Made by a program: the position numbers and the translations under genes. From contig NZ_CP033043.1 of the NCBI RefSeq assembly GCF_003667825.1, positions 2,043,501-2,107,500 on the forward strand: 64,000 bases of DNA, written 5' to 3'. Each line of letters opens with the position of its first letter. Position 1 is the stretch's first letter. Source of the stretch: Metabacillus litoralis (GTDB lineage: Bacteria > Bacillota > Bacilli > Bacillales > Bacillaceae). The notes beneath the pieces were generated by a model. The model had not been told where the DNA came from. It ran no database searches and saw only the letters and a list, made by a program, of their open reading frames with translations. Shown in pieces: positions 7,937 through 18,300 of this stretch.

Positions 7937-8016
7937 CTCTTATTTCTCCCTTCTTTTAAAAAATTAACTTGTTTACTTTTACTTATTCAATAAGGGCTGT
8001 ACATTATGCAATACAA

Positions 8017-8038
8017 AAAAAGAGACATCATTGTCTCT
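8017..8038 (-). terminator. Terminator of the cytochrome-ADH operon
   Basis: AGAGACA pairs with TGTCTCT over a short loop, immediately behind the ADH stop codon. On the minus strand it is followed by seven T residues. Confidence 0.8.
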
Positions 8039-8040
8039 TC

Positions 8041-9177
8041 TTAAGGTTTTAAAATAATTTTCAAACATTTCTCTTTATGGCTATTAAAAATCCTGTAAGC
8101 ATGCTCTGCCTTATCTAAAGGTAAAGTGTGTGTAATAACATCATTTATAGAAATCTGCTTACTTTGGAGAAGTTCATATAAAAATGGCATGATATGTATA
8201 ACAGAAGCTAAACCCATTTTTAAGGTAATATTCCTTGCAAATAAGTCTCCTAACGGAAATTGATTATATCTTAGTCCATATATCCCAATAAGTTGAATGA
8301 CACCTCCCGAACGAACAAGCTGGCTTGCTAGTTCGATTGCACCAAGAGCGCCTCCCTGTAAACGAAGGGCTGTTTCTACCATTTCTGTCGGAGTCATCTT
8401 CCCACTCATTCCAACACAGTCGATCACAACATCAGCTCCACCTTTTGTTATCTCCTTAATATGGTGCTCAAGATCCTTATGTTGGTTAAAATTAAACACT
8501 TCTGTATTATTCCATTTTTTTGAATGTTCGAGTCGATATGGAACATGGTCAATTGCAATAACACGTTTAGCTCCTCTAAACCATGCAAGCTTTTGGGTGA
8601 GAAGACCAATGGGACCACAACCTAATATAATGACTGTATCTCCTTTTTTCACACCTGCTTGATCTATACCCCAATAAGCAGTAGAAAGAGCATCTGTTAA
8701 TAATAATAGTTCTTCATCAGGAACGGAATTATTTTTCGGCACTTTAAAAGTGCCGAAATTAGCGAAAGGAACACGTACATACTCAGTCTGACTGCCACTA
8801 TAATCACCATAGAGTCTAGAACAGCCGAAACATGCACCAATTTCTCCTTCAGGGTTCGATACGAGGCATTGACTCTCAAGCTGATTTTGGCAGTTTACAC
8901 ATTCACCACATGCGATATTATATGCAATTGCTACTTTATCACCTTTTTTGACTTTATGAACGCGCGAACCAATTTCCTCAACAATTCCAACTGCTTCGTG
9001 CCCAATAATATAATCTTTTCCCATACTTGGGACCATTCCATGATAAAAGTGTCGATCAGAGCCACAGATGGAGGTATGTGTTACTCTGACAATAATGTCA
9101 TCATTTTGTTTAATCACAGGATTAGGCATTTCTTTTACTTTAACATCCATAAATCCTTGATATGTGACTGCCTTCAT
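8041..9177 (-). CDS. Zinc-dependent alcohol/formaldehyde dehydrogenase (MDR family)
   Basis: A 378-residue medium-chain dehydrogenase/reductase that oxidises an alcohol or aldehyde with NAD(P). Catalytic zinc ligands are visible as C38 (SICGSDRHFYHG) and the histidine of GHEAVGIVEE. The structural-zinc loop CGECVNCQNQLESQC has all four cysteines. The nucleotide-binding GxGxxG-type motif is ILGCGPIGLLTQ. The loop CFGCSRLYGDYSGSQTEY resembles the glutathione-independent formaldehyde dehydrogenase branch. It starts 20 bases after the stop of the di-haem cytochrome gene, has its own GGAGGG site, and shares its transcript. Confidence 0.85.
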   Translation of the reverse strand: MKAVTYQGFMDVKVKEMPNPVIKQNDDIIVRVTHTSICGSDRHFYHGMVPSMGKDYIIGHEAVGIVEEIGSRVHKVKKGDKVAIAYNIACGECVNCQNQLESQCLVSNPEGEIGACFGCSRLYGDYSGSQTEYVRVPFANFGTFKVPKNNSVPDEELLLLTDALSTAYWGIDQAGVKKGDTVIILGCGPIGLLTQKLAWFRGAKRVIAIDHVPYRLEHSKKWNNTEVFNFNQHKDLEHHIKEITKGGADVVIDCVGMSGKMTPTEMVETALRLQGGALGAIELASQLVRSGGVIQLIGIYGLRYNQFPLGDLFARNITLKMGLASVIHIMPFLYELLQSKQISINDVITHTLPLDKAEHAYRIFNSHKEKCLKIILKP

Positions 9178-9197
9178 GCTTGGCCCTCCATCATTTT

Positions 9198-11066
9198 TTA
9201 ATCAGATACCTTCAATAAATAATCAATCAGTGCTTGTTGCTGTTCTTTTGTAAATCCTGTTGTGGGGTCAACCCAGAAATCATGTCCTTTTCCACTTACA
9301 TGAGCCGTTTTTAAATTGTGATTTTCATTATTTACCTTGATGACCTTTTTTCTTAATGAGGAGTCAATCATTGCCAACAAACTATTTCGTGGATCAGGTT
9401 TTATACCCCTCAAAATCGTCCCAGGTACACCAATTTCATTCACAAGGTCTTTACCAACTGCAACTCCTCCATCATGCAAATAAGGTGCACTCCAGTTCAA
9501 GCCAATTAAGCTAATTGTTTTATAAGCACCATTTGTTCCACCATGGGCCCAAGCTAACCTTAGCTGTTCCCTTTGCTCTTCTGTTAACGGAATTTTTTGC
9601 ACAACCGGATTTTCTGGCAATGGCACTGGTGTACTTGGATCATATATGGATGGTAAGGTAAAATAATTCTCTGTTGCTTGAAAGCCCTTTGCTCTAGAAT
9701 CATCCGTTTTGATCTCTTCAGAAGGGATTATTTTATTATTCGTTAAATAATTCCCTCCGTGGCACGCTATACATCCTGCTTTCACAAAAACTTTTCGTCC
9801 CTCTTCTACTGTTTTTTCATTTGATTTTATAGTTGTTTTAGGAGGATGCAATGAATTCATAAAAGCAGATAATGCATTTTTTTGCTCCCAAGCTTTATAT
9901 CCTTTAGAACTTGAAAATAATCCAACACTTGTTACATATGAAGGTCTTGGATAAGTAGGTGCTGGGATTAGTGTGTTTACTCCATCCACACCGGGTGTAG
10001 GATCAACTTTTGCAAAAAACTCTGAAGGCTTTTCCTCAGACTCCGGGTCATAACGATACCTTTTCCTTGCTGCGTTTTGAAGAAGAGTACCTAAATAAAG
10101 CTCTTTATCAATTTTTAATATTTCATTACTAATTGATGTTTGCGAAAGTGTATCCATATTTTGAGCATGAGCATTGTTTATAGCAGCACTTAGTCCTTTA
10201 AAGGGTCCAATTTGACCTTGTCCACTCCAGCCATACGGATGATCACCTTTTGTATAAACATCTATTATTTGTACCGGGTTATTTTTAAAATCAATGGTTG
10301 TATCATTACTTCCTTTTGGCCACTTCATGACTTCTCTGTCAACAAAATCTTCTAGTTGTTCAATATCAGGAAGCGCAACTTTTTCTCCTTTTGTACTTTC
10401 GACTAGTCGATCATTTGTTGAAATAAATTCTTTTATACTTTCCATCTCTGTATGTGAAAAATACGATGCTGAATTAGTACCCATGGCTACAAGTAAACCA
10501 ATATTTAAATCACTGTTTGTCATTCCATGTACAACTTCTTTTTGTTCGTTTAGTGTGGAGTGACAAACAGCACAACTAATCCCAGCTTTAATATTTCCCT
10601 TTTCATATACGAATTTAACACCAAGTGGAGTGAGAGCACCTTTTGGTACATCAAGTCCTGTTTCGATCAGCTCTCCCTTTTCTATTGTCCGATCACCAAT
10701 TTTTACTGTTTCAGCGGCCTCCACTAATAAATTATCAGTTCCTTGTCCGTTTAACTTTACTATCGCTTTTCCTACATTCGTTAAGGTGAAAGTTCCATCA
10801 AACATCCCCATAATATCTGAAAAAAACACTTCATTACCAAACGTTTCTTCATAAAATAGCTTTTTCCCTAGCTTAATAAGCTCTTCAGAATTCTCATCCT
10901 GTATGTAAGAAACATTTTTCACATCGGGAAGTTTGTCTGATTCTTTATTGTCAACAATTTCATCAGGAGGGATATAAGCATATTGGAATCCTACTATTGA
11001 AAAATATGTAATAACGCCTATTAATCCAATGATAAATACAGATAATATGAGGATAGCTTTTCGCAA
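9198..11066 (-). CDS. Secreted/anchored di-haem cytochrome c protein (RoxA/peroxidase-like)
   Basis: A 622-residue extracytoplasmic haem protein. A hydrophobic segment at residues 4-24, with no lipobox, anchors or exports it. Two CXXCH haem c attachment motifs are present: CAVCH (165-169) and CIACH (432-436). The SAPYLHDGGVAV segment after the second haem is characteristic of di-haem oxygenases and peroxidases of the RoxA/BthA/MauG-like group. The start is a TTG with AAAAGGAGAA eight bases ahead. It heads a two-gene operon with the zinc alcohol dehydrogenase. Whether it is an electron carrier, a peroxidase or an oxygenase cannot be decided. Confidence 0.8.
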   Translation of the reverse strand: MRKAILILSVFIIGLIGVITYFSIVGFQYAYIPPDEIVDNKESDKLPDVKNVSYIQDENSEELIKLGKKLFYEETFGNEVFFSDIMGMFDGTFTLTNVGKAIVKLNGQGTDNLLVEAAETVKIGDRTIEKGELIETGLDVPKGALTPLGVKFVYEKGNIKAGISCAVCHSTLNEQKEVVHGMTNSDLNIGLLVAMGTNSASYFSHTEMESIKEFISTNDRLVESTKGEKVALPDIEQLEDFVDREVMKWPKGSNDTTIDFKNNPVQIIDVYTKGDHPYGWSGQGQIGPFKGLSAAINNAHAQNMDTLSQTSISNEILKIDKELYLGTLLQNAARKRYRYDPESEEKPSEFFAKVDPTPGVDGVNTLIPAPTYPRPSYVTSVGLFSSSKGYKAWEQKNALSAFMNSLHPPKTTIKSNEKTVEEGRKVFVKAGCIACHGGNYLTNNKIIPSEEIKTDDSRAKGFQATENYFTLPSIYDPSTPVPLPENPVVQKIPLTEEQREQLRLAWAHGGTNGAYKTISLIGLNWSAPYLHDGGVAVGKDLVNEIGVPGTILRGIKPDPRNSLLAMIDSSLRKKVIKVNNENHNLKTAHVSGKGHDFWVDPTTGFTKEQQQALIDYLLKVSD

Positions 11067-11274
11067 AAAAATTCTCCTTTTTTCATATGTTTGTACTTAA
11101 TATTTATCTAAATAGGTTAGTTATTCATTGTAAAATACGACCAATGTGCTTAAAAATGGAAGTTAATAATATAGCTAAGGAGCATAACTTTATTAGTGCT
11201 ATAGTCATTAAAGATTTAACCTAGAGGATATAAAAAGGATAGAGGAATTTTTGCTCCTTATGACTTAAGAGAGA

Positions 11275-11679
11275 TTAAAGCCACCTTAGTGCAATGGTTA
11301 AATGACAGCATTCAGCTTCTCCAATTGCCGATGAAAGTCTCATATTAATTCCATCTGGATTAAAAGTAGTATTAACTTTTGATTTAATGCCAGTTGATTG
11401 AATTAATTTATCCACTTCTTTCTTATTCGATTGTTGCGCTGCAGACATCACTTTTGTTGCAAAGTCTTTTGAATCAGCCAACTTGTTTAAAACTAAACTG
11501 GCTTCTTTCATTAACTTTTGCATAGACTTTGCTGATTGCTCTAACAACGTCGGGTCTACTTCAGGATATTGTCTTATTGAAGGTGAATAACTAGCAAAGG
11601 AAGGAAATGGATGAATCTGTCTTGCAGCATTGAAGTAAGGCGGACAATAACACATTGGATAACAGTATAATTGTGTCAT
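11275..11679 (-). CDS. Probable spore coat protein, YuzC-like
   Basis: A 134-residue protein with a Tyr/Pro/Cys-rich N-terminus (QLYCYPMCYCPPYF) and a conserved helical part (PTLLEQSAKSMQKLMKEA onward). It ends in a beta section, FNPDGINMRL ... CCHLTIALRW. The pattern recalls the B. subtilis inner coat protein YuzC, as I remember it. AAAGGAG lies nine bases before the ATG, and a sigma-K-type promoter candidate lies further upstream. Monocistronic. The coat role is inferred from composition and promoter. Confidence 0.65.
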   Translation of the reverse strand: MTQLYCYPMCYCPPYFNAARQIHPFPSFASYSPSIRQYPEVDPTLLEQSAKSMQKLMKEASLVLNKLADSKDFATKVMSAAQQSNKKEVDKLIQSTGIKSKVNTTFNPDGINMRLSSAIGEAECCHLTIALRWL

Positions 11680-11714
11680 TACTAGCAGCTCCTTTTAATA
11701 AAATTGCACATAAA

Positions 11715-11741
11715 TAATATACGGTGTTTACAATAATTCGT
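11715..11741 (-). promoter_or_regulatory. Sigma-K-like promoter of the YuzC-like gene
   Basis: On the minus strand, AC, 16 bases, then CGTATATTA matches the sigma-K consensus AC-N16-CATANNNTA with one mismatch. It lies about 20 bases upstream of the ribosome binding site. Confidence 0.4.
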
Positions 11742-12046
11742 GATTATAATTCTAAATATTGTAAAAATGACAGAATGCAAAATGCTACAAAAACTGGTAA
11801 AAATGACATTAGAAAACGATAAATCCTTTTTTGAACAAACAACTTGTCATATTTCTCTAAACGACGAGATTTTTCCATATACACAACCTACCTTTCTTTA
11901 TAAATTTTTCATTTATGATCTAAATTTTGCGTTTCACTAAAAAAATTTTACTAATGCAACTTTTATTATATATTATCCCTACTCAAAAATAATGTGTGGA
12001 TTTTTAATTCCTGTTTTAAATAAACATATAATTTTTAGAGATATAA
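11742..12046. other. Intergenic stretch, about 305 bases, no gene seen
   Basis: A/T-rich sequence between the YuzC-like gene and the kinase terminator. A plus-strand open frame here (11740-11940) lacks a ribosome binding site and protein-like composition. I see no further element. Confidence 0.5.
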
Positions 12047-12069
12047 AAAACCCTAAAAAATTAGGGTTT
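12047..12069 (-). terminator. Terminator of the histidine kinase gene
   Basis: AAACCCTAA pairs with TTAGGGTTT over a short loop and is followed on the minus strand by TTTTTTATAT. The stem overlaps the kinase stop codon. Confidence 0.85.
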
Positions 12070-13692
12070 TGTCGTTGGAAGTAATACATTCACCTCAGTG
12101 CCTTTATTCACGACACTCTTGAATGAAATCTTTCCTTTATGAAACTCAACAATTCTATAACTAACAGTCAGACCAAGACCAGTCCCTTTTTCTTTCATAG
12201 AATAAAATGGTTCACCAAGATGCTGCAACCGATCCTCATCAATGCCACAGCCATTATCTTTAAACGTAATATCAATACTCTGATTATTAGCCATTCCAAC
12301 TGTAACTGTAACATAATTTGCTGATGCTTCAATTGAATTTTTTATTATATTTATAAAGAGTTGCTTTAATTGATTTGGCTCACAATCAATTAAAGGAATC
12401 GATGTGTTAACCTCTACATCCAATGTAACACCATATAAATTTGCTTCAGATTTTAGTAATTGCTGAACATCTGCTAAGAGATGGTTTATGTTTATCTTTT
12501 GAAACTGTATTTTTTGGGGTTTGGCAAGTACTAATAACTCGCTTGATATGATGTTAATCCGTTCTAGTTCATCAAGCATAATATTATAATAATGTTTATT
12601 TTTCGTAGAATCTGCCTGAAGCATCTGGACGAAGCCTTTTAAAGATGTTAATGGATTCCGTATTTCGTGAGCAACACTTGCAGCTAACTCTCCAACTACA
12701 GATAATTTTTCTGATTTAAGAAGCAATAGCTCTGTTTCTTTTTCTTTTGTAATGTCGACTGCATAGCCAATAATTCCTACGGTTTTATCATTAATAATCA
12801 TTGGCATTGACGTACACCTTAACACTTTAACTGAACGATCTTTTTGAATCAGTTCAATTTCCTCGTTTATCCATGGTGTATGTTGATAAATAACGCTGTT
12901 AAATGCCTCTCTAACTCTAGAATGGTCTTTACTAGCTATTAAAGGTAATACTGATTTATTTATAAATTTCCCTTTTTCAAAACCAGTAAAACGAACAAAA
13001 TGTTCATTCACATCGGTAAGCTTGCCATCTAAATTGATCATATAAACAAGTTCAGGATTGAACTCAAACAGTGATTTATATCGTTGTTCACTTTCAGCAA
13101 GCTTCTTTTCAGCCTCTACTTTTTCTGTTACATCTCTTCCCATTACAACTAATTCTTTTCGTGAACCATTTTCATAAAAACTTGGGATCTTTATTGTATC
13201 AAAGGTTTTAGTAGTGCCATCAGGCATTGGGATAATTTCAATACATCGACTTGGTTTTCCTTCCAACCAAGCTTGTTCATCTGAAGTTTCACAGTACCTA
13301 AGTGCATCAGCATAAAATTCCGTATACTCAGCAAGCTCCGAATCTTTTTTCCCAATATAATTTACGTTTTCAATCTGAAAAAGCCTTAGAGCAAAATCAT
13401 TTGCCCGCGTCCACCGGCCTTCTCCATCCTTAAAATTAACAAAGTCAACCATCGAATTAATTAACAATGATAGCTTAGTCTTTTCTTGTTTTTCCGTTTT
13501 ATAGGCTTCTCTTTTTAAGACCAAATAGTATATAAAAATACTAGTTATTAAAACAAAAATAAACCCCTTGATATTTTGAAATACTAATAAAGCTTCCTTT
13601 GATATATTTATAGTAACCAATACATTGTCAGTGACTAAAATCCATATAAAACTAAACAAAACATAACCAATAAGAATTTTGTATTTATTCAA
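12061..13692 (-). CDS. Membrane-anchored PAS sensor histidine kinase (sporulation-kinase type)
   Basis: A 543-residue sensor kinase. Two membrane segments (about 6-28 and 40-60) are followed by two PAS domains (about 73-195 and 200-320). The HisKA dimerisation helix carries the phospho-accepting H342 in AHEIRNPLTSLKGF, and the HATPase domain shows NIIKNSIEA, DNGCGI and GTGLGL. No response regulator is adjacent, as is usual for the Bacillus kinases that feed the Spo0 phosphorelay, so a Kin-type role is plausible but unproven. The start is a TTG behind AAGGAGAAG. It has its own terminator. Confidence 0.87.
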   Translation of the reverse strand: MNKYKILIGYVLFSFIWILVTDNVLVTINISKEALLVFQNIKGFIFVLITSIFIYYLVLKREAYKTEKQEKTKLSLLINSMVDFVNFKDGEGRWTRANDFALRLFQIENVNYIGKKDSELAEYTEFYADALRYCETSDEQAWLEGKPSRCIEIIPMPDGTTKTFDTIKIPSFYENGSRKELVVMGRDVTEKVEAEKKLAESEQRYKSLFEFNPELVYMINLDGKLTDVNEHFVRFTGFEKGKFINKSVLPLIASKDHSRVREAFNSVIYQHTPWINEEIELIQKDRSVKVLRCTSMPMIINDKTVGIIGYAVDITKEKETELLLLKSEKLSVVGELAASVAHEIRNPLTSLKGFVQMLQADSTKNKHYYNIMLDELERINIISSELLVLAKPQKIQFQKININHLLADVQQLLKSEANLYGVTLDVEVNTSIPLIDCEPNQLKQLFINIIKNSIEASANYVTVTVGMANNQSIDITFKDNGCGIDEDRLQHLGEPFYSMKEKGTGLGLTVSYRIVEFHKGKISFKSVVNKGTEVNVLLPTTKP

Positions 13693-13774
13693 GATTTACT
13701 TCTCCTTATTTGAAGGATACATAAAGTTTATTGTACTAAAGATTAAAAGAGCAGTCCAATAGGAATAAATGTCA

Positions 13775-13805
13775 AAAGACCTAAAGTACGAGACTTTAGG
13801 TCTTT
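13775..13805 (-). terminator. Terminator of the gltAB operon
   Basis: Two perfectly paired 13-base arms (AAAGACCTAAAGT and its complement) flank a five-base loop 22 bases past the gltB stop. The T-run on the minus strand is short. Confidence 0.7.
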
Positions 13806-13827
13806 AATATAAGAATCTATTTGAAAA

Positions 13828-15312
13828 TTAAGCTAATACTGTACTACCCATTAAATACAGATCCACTTCACGTGCTGCTTCACGACCTTCGTTAATAGCC
13901 CAAACAATTAAGCTTTGACCACGACGAGCATCACCAGCGGCAAATACACCATCAATATTTGTACGGAAATCACCATATTTAGCAGCAACAACATTTCTAG
14001 CTGTCTGGTCAACACCAAACTGCTTTAGAACTGGTTGTTCAGCTCCTTCAAAACCAATCGCAATGAATACTAGTTGAGCAGGCCATACTTTTTCTGAACC
14101 TGGTACTTCTTCAAAGTAGTAACGACCTTCTTCATCTTTTAGTTTTTCCATTTGAATAGTATGAAGTTCTTTAAGATTTCCATTTTCATCTGAAACAAGC
14201 TTAGTAGTTTGGATGCAATATTGGCGAGGATCTTCGCCAAATTTAGCTTCTGCTTCCTCATAAGCATATTCCATTGTGAAAACATGTGGAGCTTCTGGCC
14301 ACATATTTTCTTTTGTACGTGACATTGGTAATTTCGGATGCTTACCAAACTGAACAACACTATTACAATTTTGGCGGATAGCTGTTGCAACACAGTCAGC
14401 ACCTGTGTCTCCCCCACCAATTACGATAACATCTTTGCCCTCAGCATTGATAAACTGACCATCTTCAAAGTTTGTGTTAAGATAGCTTTTTGTTACATCA
14501 GTAAGATAATCCATTGCGAAGTGAACACCGTTTGCTTCACGACCTTCAATTTTCAGATCACGCTGCTTTTGAGCTCCAACACAAAGAATAACTGCATCAT
14601 GTTGCTCACGTAACTGTTCTGAAGTGATGTCTTTTCCAACTTCAGTATTCGTGACAAAAGTGATACCTTCTTGAGTTAGTAAGTTCACACGTCGTTCAAC
14701 AATGCCCTTATCAAGTTTCATGTTAGGAATACCATATGTTAACAATCCACCTGGGCGATCAGCACGTTCATAAACAGTAACCGTATGACCAGCTTGGTTT
14801 AATTGATCTGCAGCTGCTAGACCAGCAGGACCTGAACCAACAATAGCAATCTTTTTACCTGTACGTTTTTCAGGAACACGCGGAGTGATCCAACCATTTT
14901 CAAACCCTTTATCAATGATTGCTTTTTCGATGTTTTTGATAGTAACGGCGGGGTCTGAGATCGCCACGTTACAAGATCCTTCACATGGTGCCGGACAAAC
15001 TCTCCCTGTAAATTCAGGGAAGTTATTTGTTTTCAATAAACGTTCTAATGCTTCCTTCCATCTTCCACGATAGACTAAGTCATTCCACTCAGGAATTAAG
15101 TTATGAATTGGACATCCTGAAGTGAAACCATTAATCTCAGTACCAATGTGACAGAAAGGAGTGCCGCAATCCATGCAGCGCGCTCCTTGTCTGCTTAACT
15201 TTTCCTCAGAGAAAGGAGCTGAATACTCTTTCCAGTCATTTAAACGTTTAAGAGGGTCGCGCTCAGCTGCCTCTTCACGTTTAAACTCTAAAAATCCTGT
15301 TGCTTTCCCCAT
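13828..15312 (-). CDS. gltB: Glutamate synthase [NADPH] small subunit
   Basis: A 494-residue beta subunit that passes electrons from NADPH through FAD and iron-sulfur clusters to the large subunit. The N-terminal cysteine clusters (CMDCGTPFCHIG and CPAPCEGSC) bind [4Fe-4S] centres. The first dinucleotide motif is IAIVGSGPAGLAAA (FAD) and the second is VIVIGGGDTGADCVATA (NADPH). The C-terminal GVFAAGDARRGQSLIVWAI closes the FAD site. It lies 15 bases downstream of gltA with its own GGGGAGAGG site and ends in a perfect hairpin terminator. Length matches B. subtilis GltB. Confidence 0.97.
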   Translation of the reverse strand: MGKATGFLEFKREEAAERDPLKRLNDWKEYSAPFSEEKLSRQGARCMDCGTPFCHIGTEINGFTSGCPIHNLIPEWNDLVYRGRWKEALERLLKTNNFPEFTGRVCPAPCEGSCNVAISDPAVTIKNIEKAIIDKGFENGWITPRVPEKRTGKKIAIVGSGPAGLAAADQLNQAGHTVTVYERADRPGGLLTYGIPNMKLDKGIVERRVNLLTQEGITFVTNTEVGKDITSEQLREQHDAVILCVGAQKQRDLKIEGREANGVHFAMDYLTDVTKSYLNTNFEDGQFINAEGKDVIVIGGGDTGADCVATAIRQNCNSVVQFGKHPKLPMSRTKENMWPEAPHVFTMEYAYEEAEAKFGEDPRQYCIQTTKLVSDENGNLKELHTIQMEKLKDEEGRYYFEEVPGSEKVWPAQLVFIAIGFEGAEQPVLKQFGVDQTARNVVAAKYGDFRTNIDGVFAAGDARRGQSLIVWAINEGREAAREVDLYLMGSTVLA

Positions 15313-15327
15313 CTTCCTCTCCCCTTT

Positions 15328-18300
15328 CTACTGTACTACTGCTTTGGAACGTGACGCTTTTGTCGCCGAACCTTTTTTCTCAGATTTCGCATTTGCTTCA
15401 AACGCACTCATAATTGCTTCTTCATTTGTTAGTCCAGCTGCCATTTGCTCAGCAATACGATTCATCATACGCTTGTAATCTTTTGGAATAACTTTAACAA
15501 ATTTTGCTACTGTTTCACTCCAATGATCTAGAACAAATTTTGCTTTCGGACTTCCTGTATAATCATAATGATTTTGAACCATTTCTTTTAAGAAGTTTAT
15601 TTCTTGGTCATCTACTAAACTCTCAAATTCAATCATTTCATCATTGCAGATTGCTTTGAACTCATCTTTGTTATCAGTAAGCACGTATGCAATACCACCA
15701 GACATACCTGCACCAAAGTTTTTACCAACTTCACCAAGGATGACAACACGGCCACCAGTCATATATTCACAGCCATGATCTCCTACACCTTCAACCACAA
15801 CATTTGCACCACTGTTTCGAACACCGAAGCGTTCACCAGCATGACCGTTAATGTATGCTTCACCGCTTGTTGCACCATAGAATGGTACATTTCCGATGAT
15901 CACATTATCAGCAGCAACAATGCTTGAATCAGCCGAAGGTTTAACAATGATTTTACCACCAGATAAACCTTTTCCTAGGTAGTCATTGGCATCACCCGTT
16001 AAATGCATTGTCACACCATTAGGAACAAATGCTCCAAAGCTTTGACCAGCAGAGCCAGTGAAACGAAGGGTAATTGTATCCTCTGGTAATCCTTCTTCAC
16101 CGTAACGTTTTGAAATCTCACTACCTACAATTGTACCTGCAACACGATTAATATTCTTAATAGTAAATGAAGCATCAATTGGTGTACCAGATTCAATTGC
16201 TTTTTCAACTTTAGGTAAAATTTCAACCATATCCAGTGATTGATCAATTTTATGGTTTTGTTTCATTCTTGCAGTACGAGTACCCTCAGGTTGGAATAAT
16301 AGTGTAGATAGATCTAAATGTTTTGCTTTCCAGTGAGCTTTCGCACGTTCACTTACTTCAAGAACATCTGTGCTTCCAACCATTTCATCCATTGTTCTGA
16401 AGCCAAGCTCAGCCATAATTTCACGAACTTCTTGAGCCACAAAACGCATGTAGTTCACAATGTGATCTGGGTCTCCAGTGAATTTATCACGAAGCTCCGG
16501 ATTTTGTGTTGCAACACCTACTGGACAAGTATCTAAATGACATACACGCATCATAATACAACCCATAACCACAAGTGGAGCAGTAGCGAAGCCATACTCT
16601 TCTGCACCTAAGATAGCTGCTAGAGCTACGTCACGTCCAGTCATTAATTTTCCATCTGTTTCTAATACAACGCGATCACGAAGACCGTTCAGCATTAGCG
16701 TTTGGTGCGCTTCCGCCAGTCCAAGCTCCCATGGAAGTCCTGTATGTTTAATACTTGTTTTTGGAGAAGCACCAGTACCACCATCATAACCACTAATAAC
16801 AATCACATCAGCAGCACCTTTAGCAACACCTGCTGCTATTGTACCAACACCAGCTTTAGCAACAAGTTTTACACTGATACGTGCATCGCGATTTGAGTTT
16901 TTCAAATCATGGATAAGCTGTGCTAAATCCTCAATTGAATAAATATCATGGTGAGGCGGTGGTGAAATTAATCCCACACCAGGTGTTGAACCACGAACAT
17001 CGGCAACCCATGGGTAAACTTTGTTACCAGGTAACTGTCCACCTTCACCAGGCTTCGCACCTTGTGCCATTTTGATTTGAAGTTCATCAGCGTTTACAAG
17101 ATAGTGACTCTTAACTCCAAAACGTCCAGATGCAATTTGTTTCACAGCACTGCGGCGAAGATCTCCATTTTCATCAGCAGTAAAACGGTTTGGATCTTCT
17201 CCACCCTCACCACTGTTACTCTTACCGCCAAGACGGTTCATTGCAATCGCAAGTGTTTCGTGTGCTTCTTTACTTAATGAACCAAATGACATTGCACCTG
17301 TTTTGAAACGTTTTACGATTGAATCAACTGATTCTACTTCATCAACTGAAATGGATTGTTTCTTGCTGTTGAATGAGAATAGATTACGTAAGAAACCAAT
17401 TCTCTCTTCATTTGCAGCTTCTGAATATTGTTTAAAGAGGCTGTAATCATTTTTACGACAAGCCCACTGTAACGTATGAATTGTCTTAGGATTGAATGCA
17501 TGGTGTTCCCCATTCTTTCTCCATTGGAAGTCACTACCAGAATCCAATACTTTATCAACTTTTTCAGAAAAAGCATCTTTATGACGTAAAACAGCTTCTT
17601 TTGCAATTGTTTCTAGATCAATTCCACCAAGCTGTGTCGCTGTGCCAGTAAAGAATCGATCGACAACTCCTTGGCTGATTCCAACTGCTTCAAAGATTTG
17701 AGCACCACGGTAGCTTTGAACAGTAGAAATCCCCATCTTAGACATTACTTTTACAACACCTTCAGTAACACCTTTGATGTATTTTGAAACAACCTCATCA
17801 TAGCTATATGAAAGACTGCCATCTAAAACAGCTTCTTTATAAGTTGCAAAAGCTAAATAAGGGTTAATTGCATCCACTCCATAACCGATTAATGCAGCGA
17901 AATGGTGAACTTCTCTTGCTTCACCAGATTCAATGACAAGGCTCGCCTTTGTACGTGTTCCTTGACGTACTAAATGTTGGTGAAGTGCACCTACTGCTAA
18001 AAGTGCTGGAATAGCAACTTTGTCAGAGTTCATAGCACGATCTGAGATGATGATGATATTTACACCATCAGCAATTGCTTGATCTGCTTCTGCACATAAG
18101 TCATTTACTGCTGCATCAAGATTATCCGTAAACAATGCTTGAAGTGTTTTACTCTTGAAACTAGAGTGTAGGTTTAAACGTAATTGTGCTAATTGACCAT
18201 TTGAAAGAACAGGTGAATCTATTTGAATTCTACGTGCATTTTCTTTCGTAGGATGAAGAATATTTCCTTCAGTACCTAATAAAGTCATTGTAGATGTAAC

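Noticed and set aside
11740..11940. Plus-strand open frame of 66 codons in the gap before the kinase gene
   Set aside because: No ribosome binding site, low-complexity A/T-driven composition, no context. It also overlaps the sigma-K-type promoter candidate of the neighbouring minus-strand gene.
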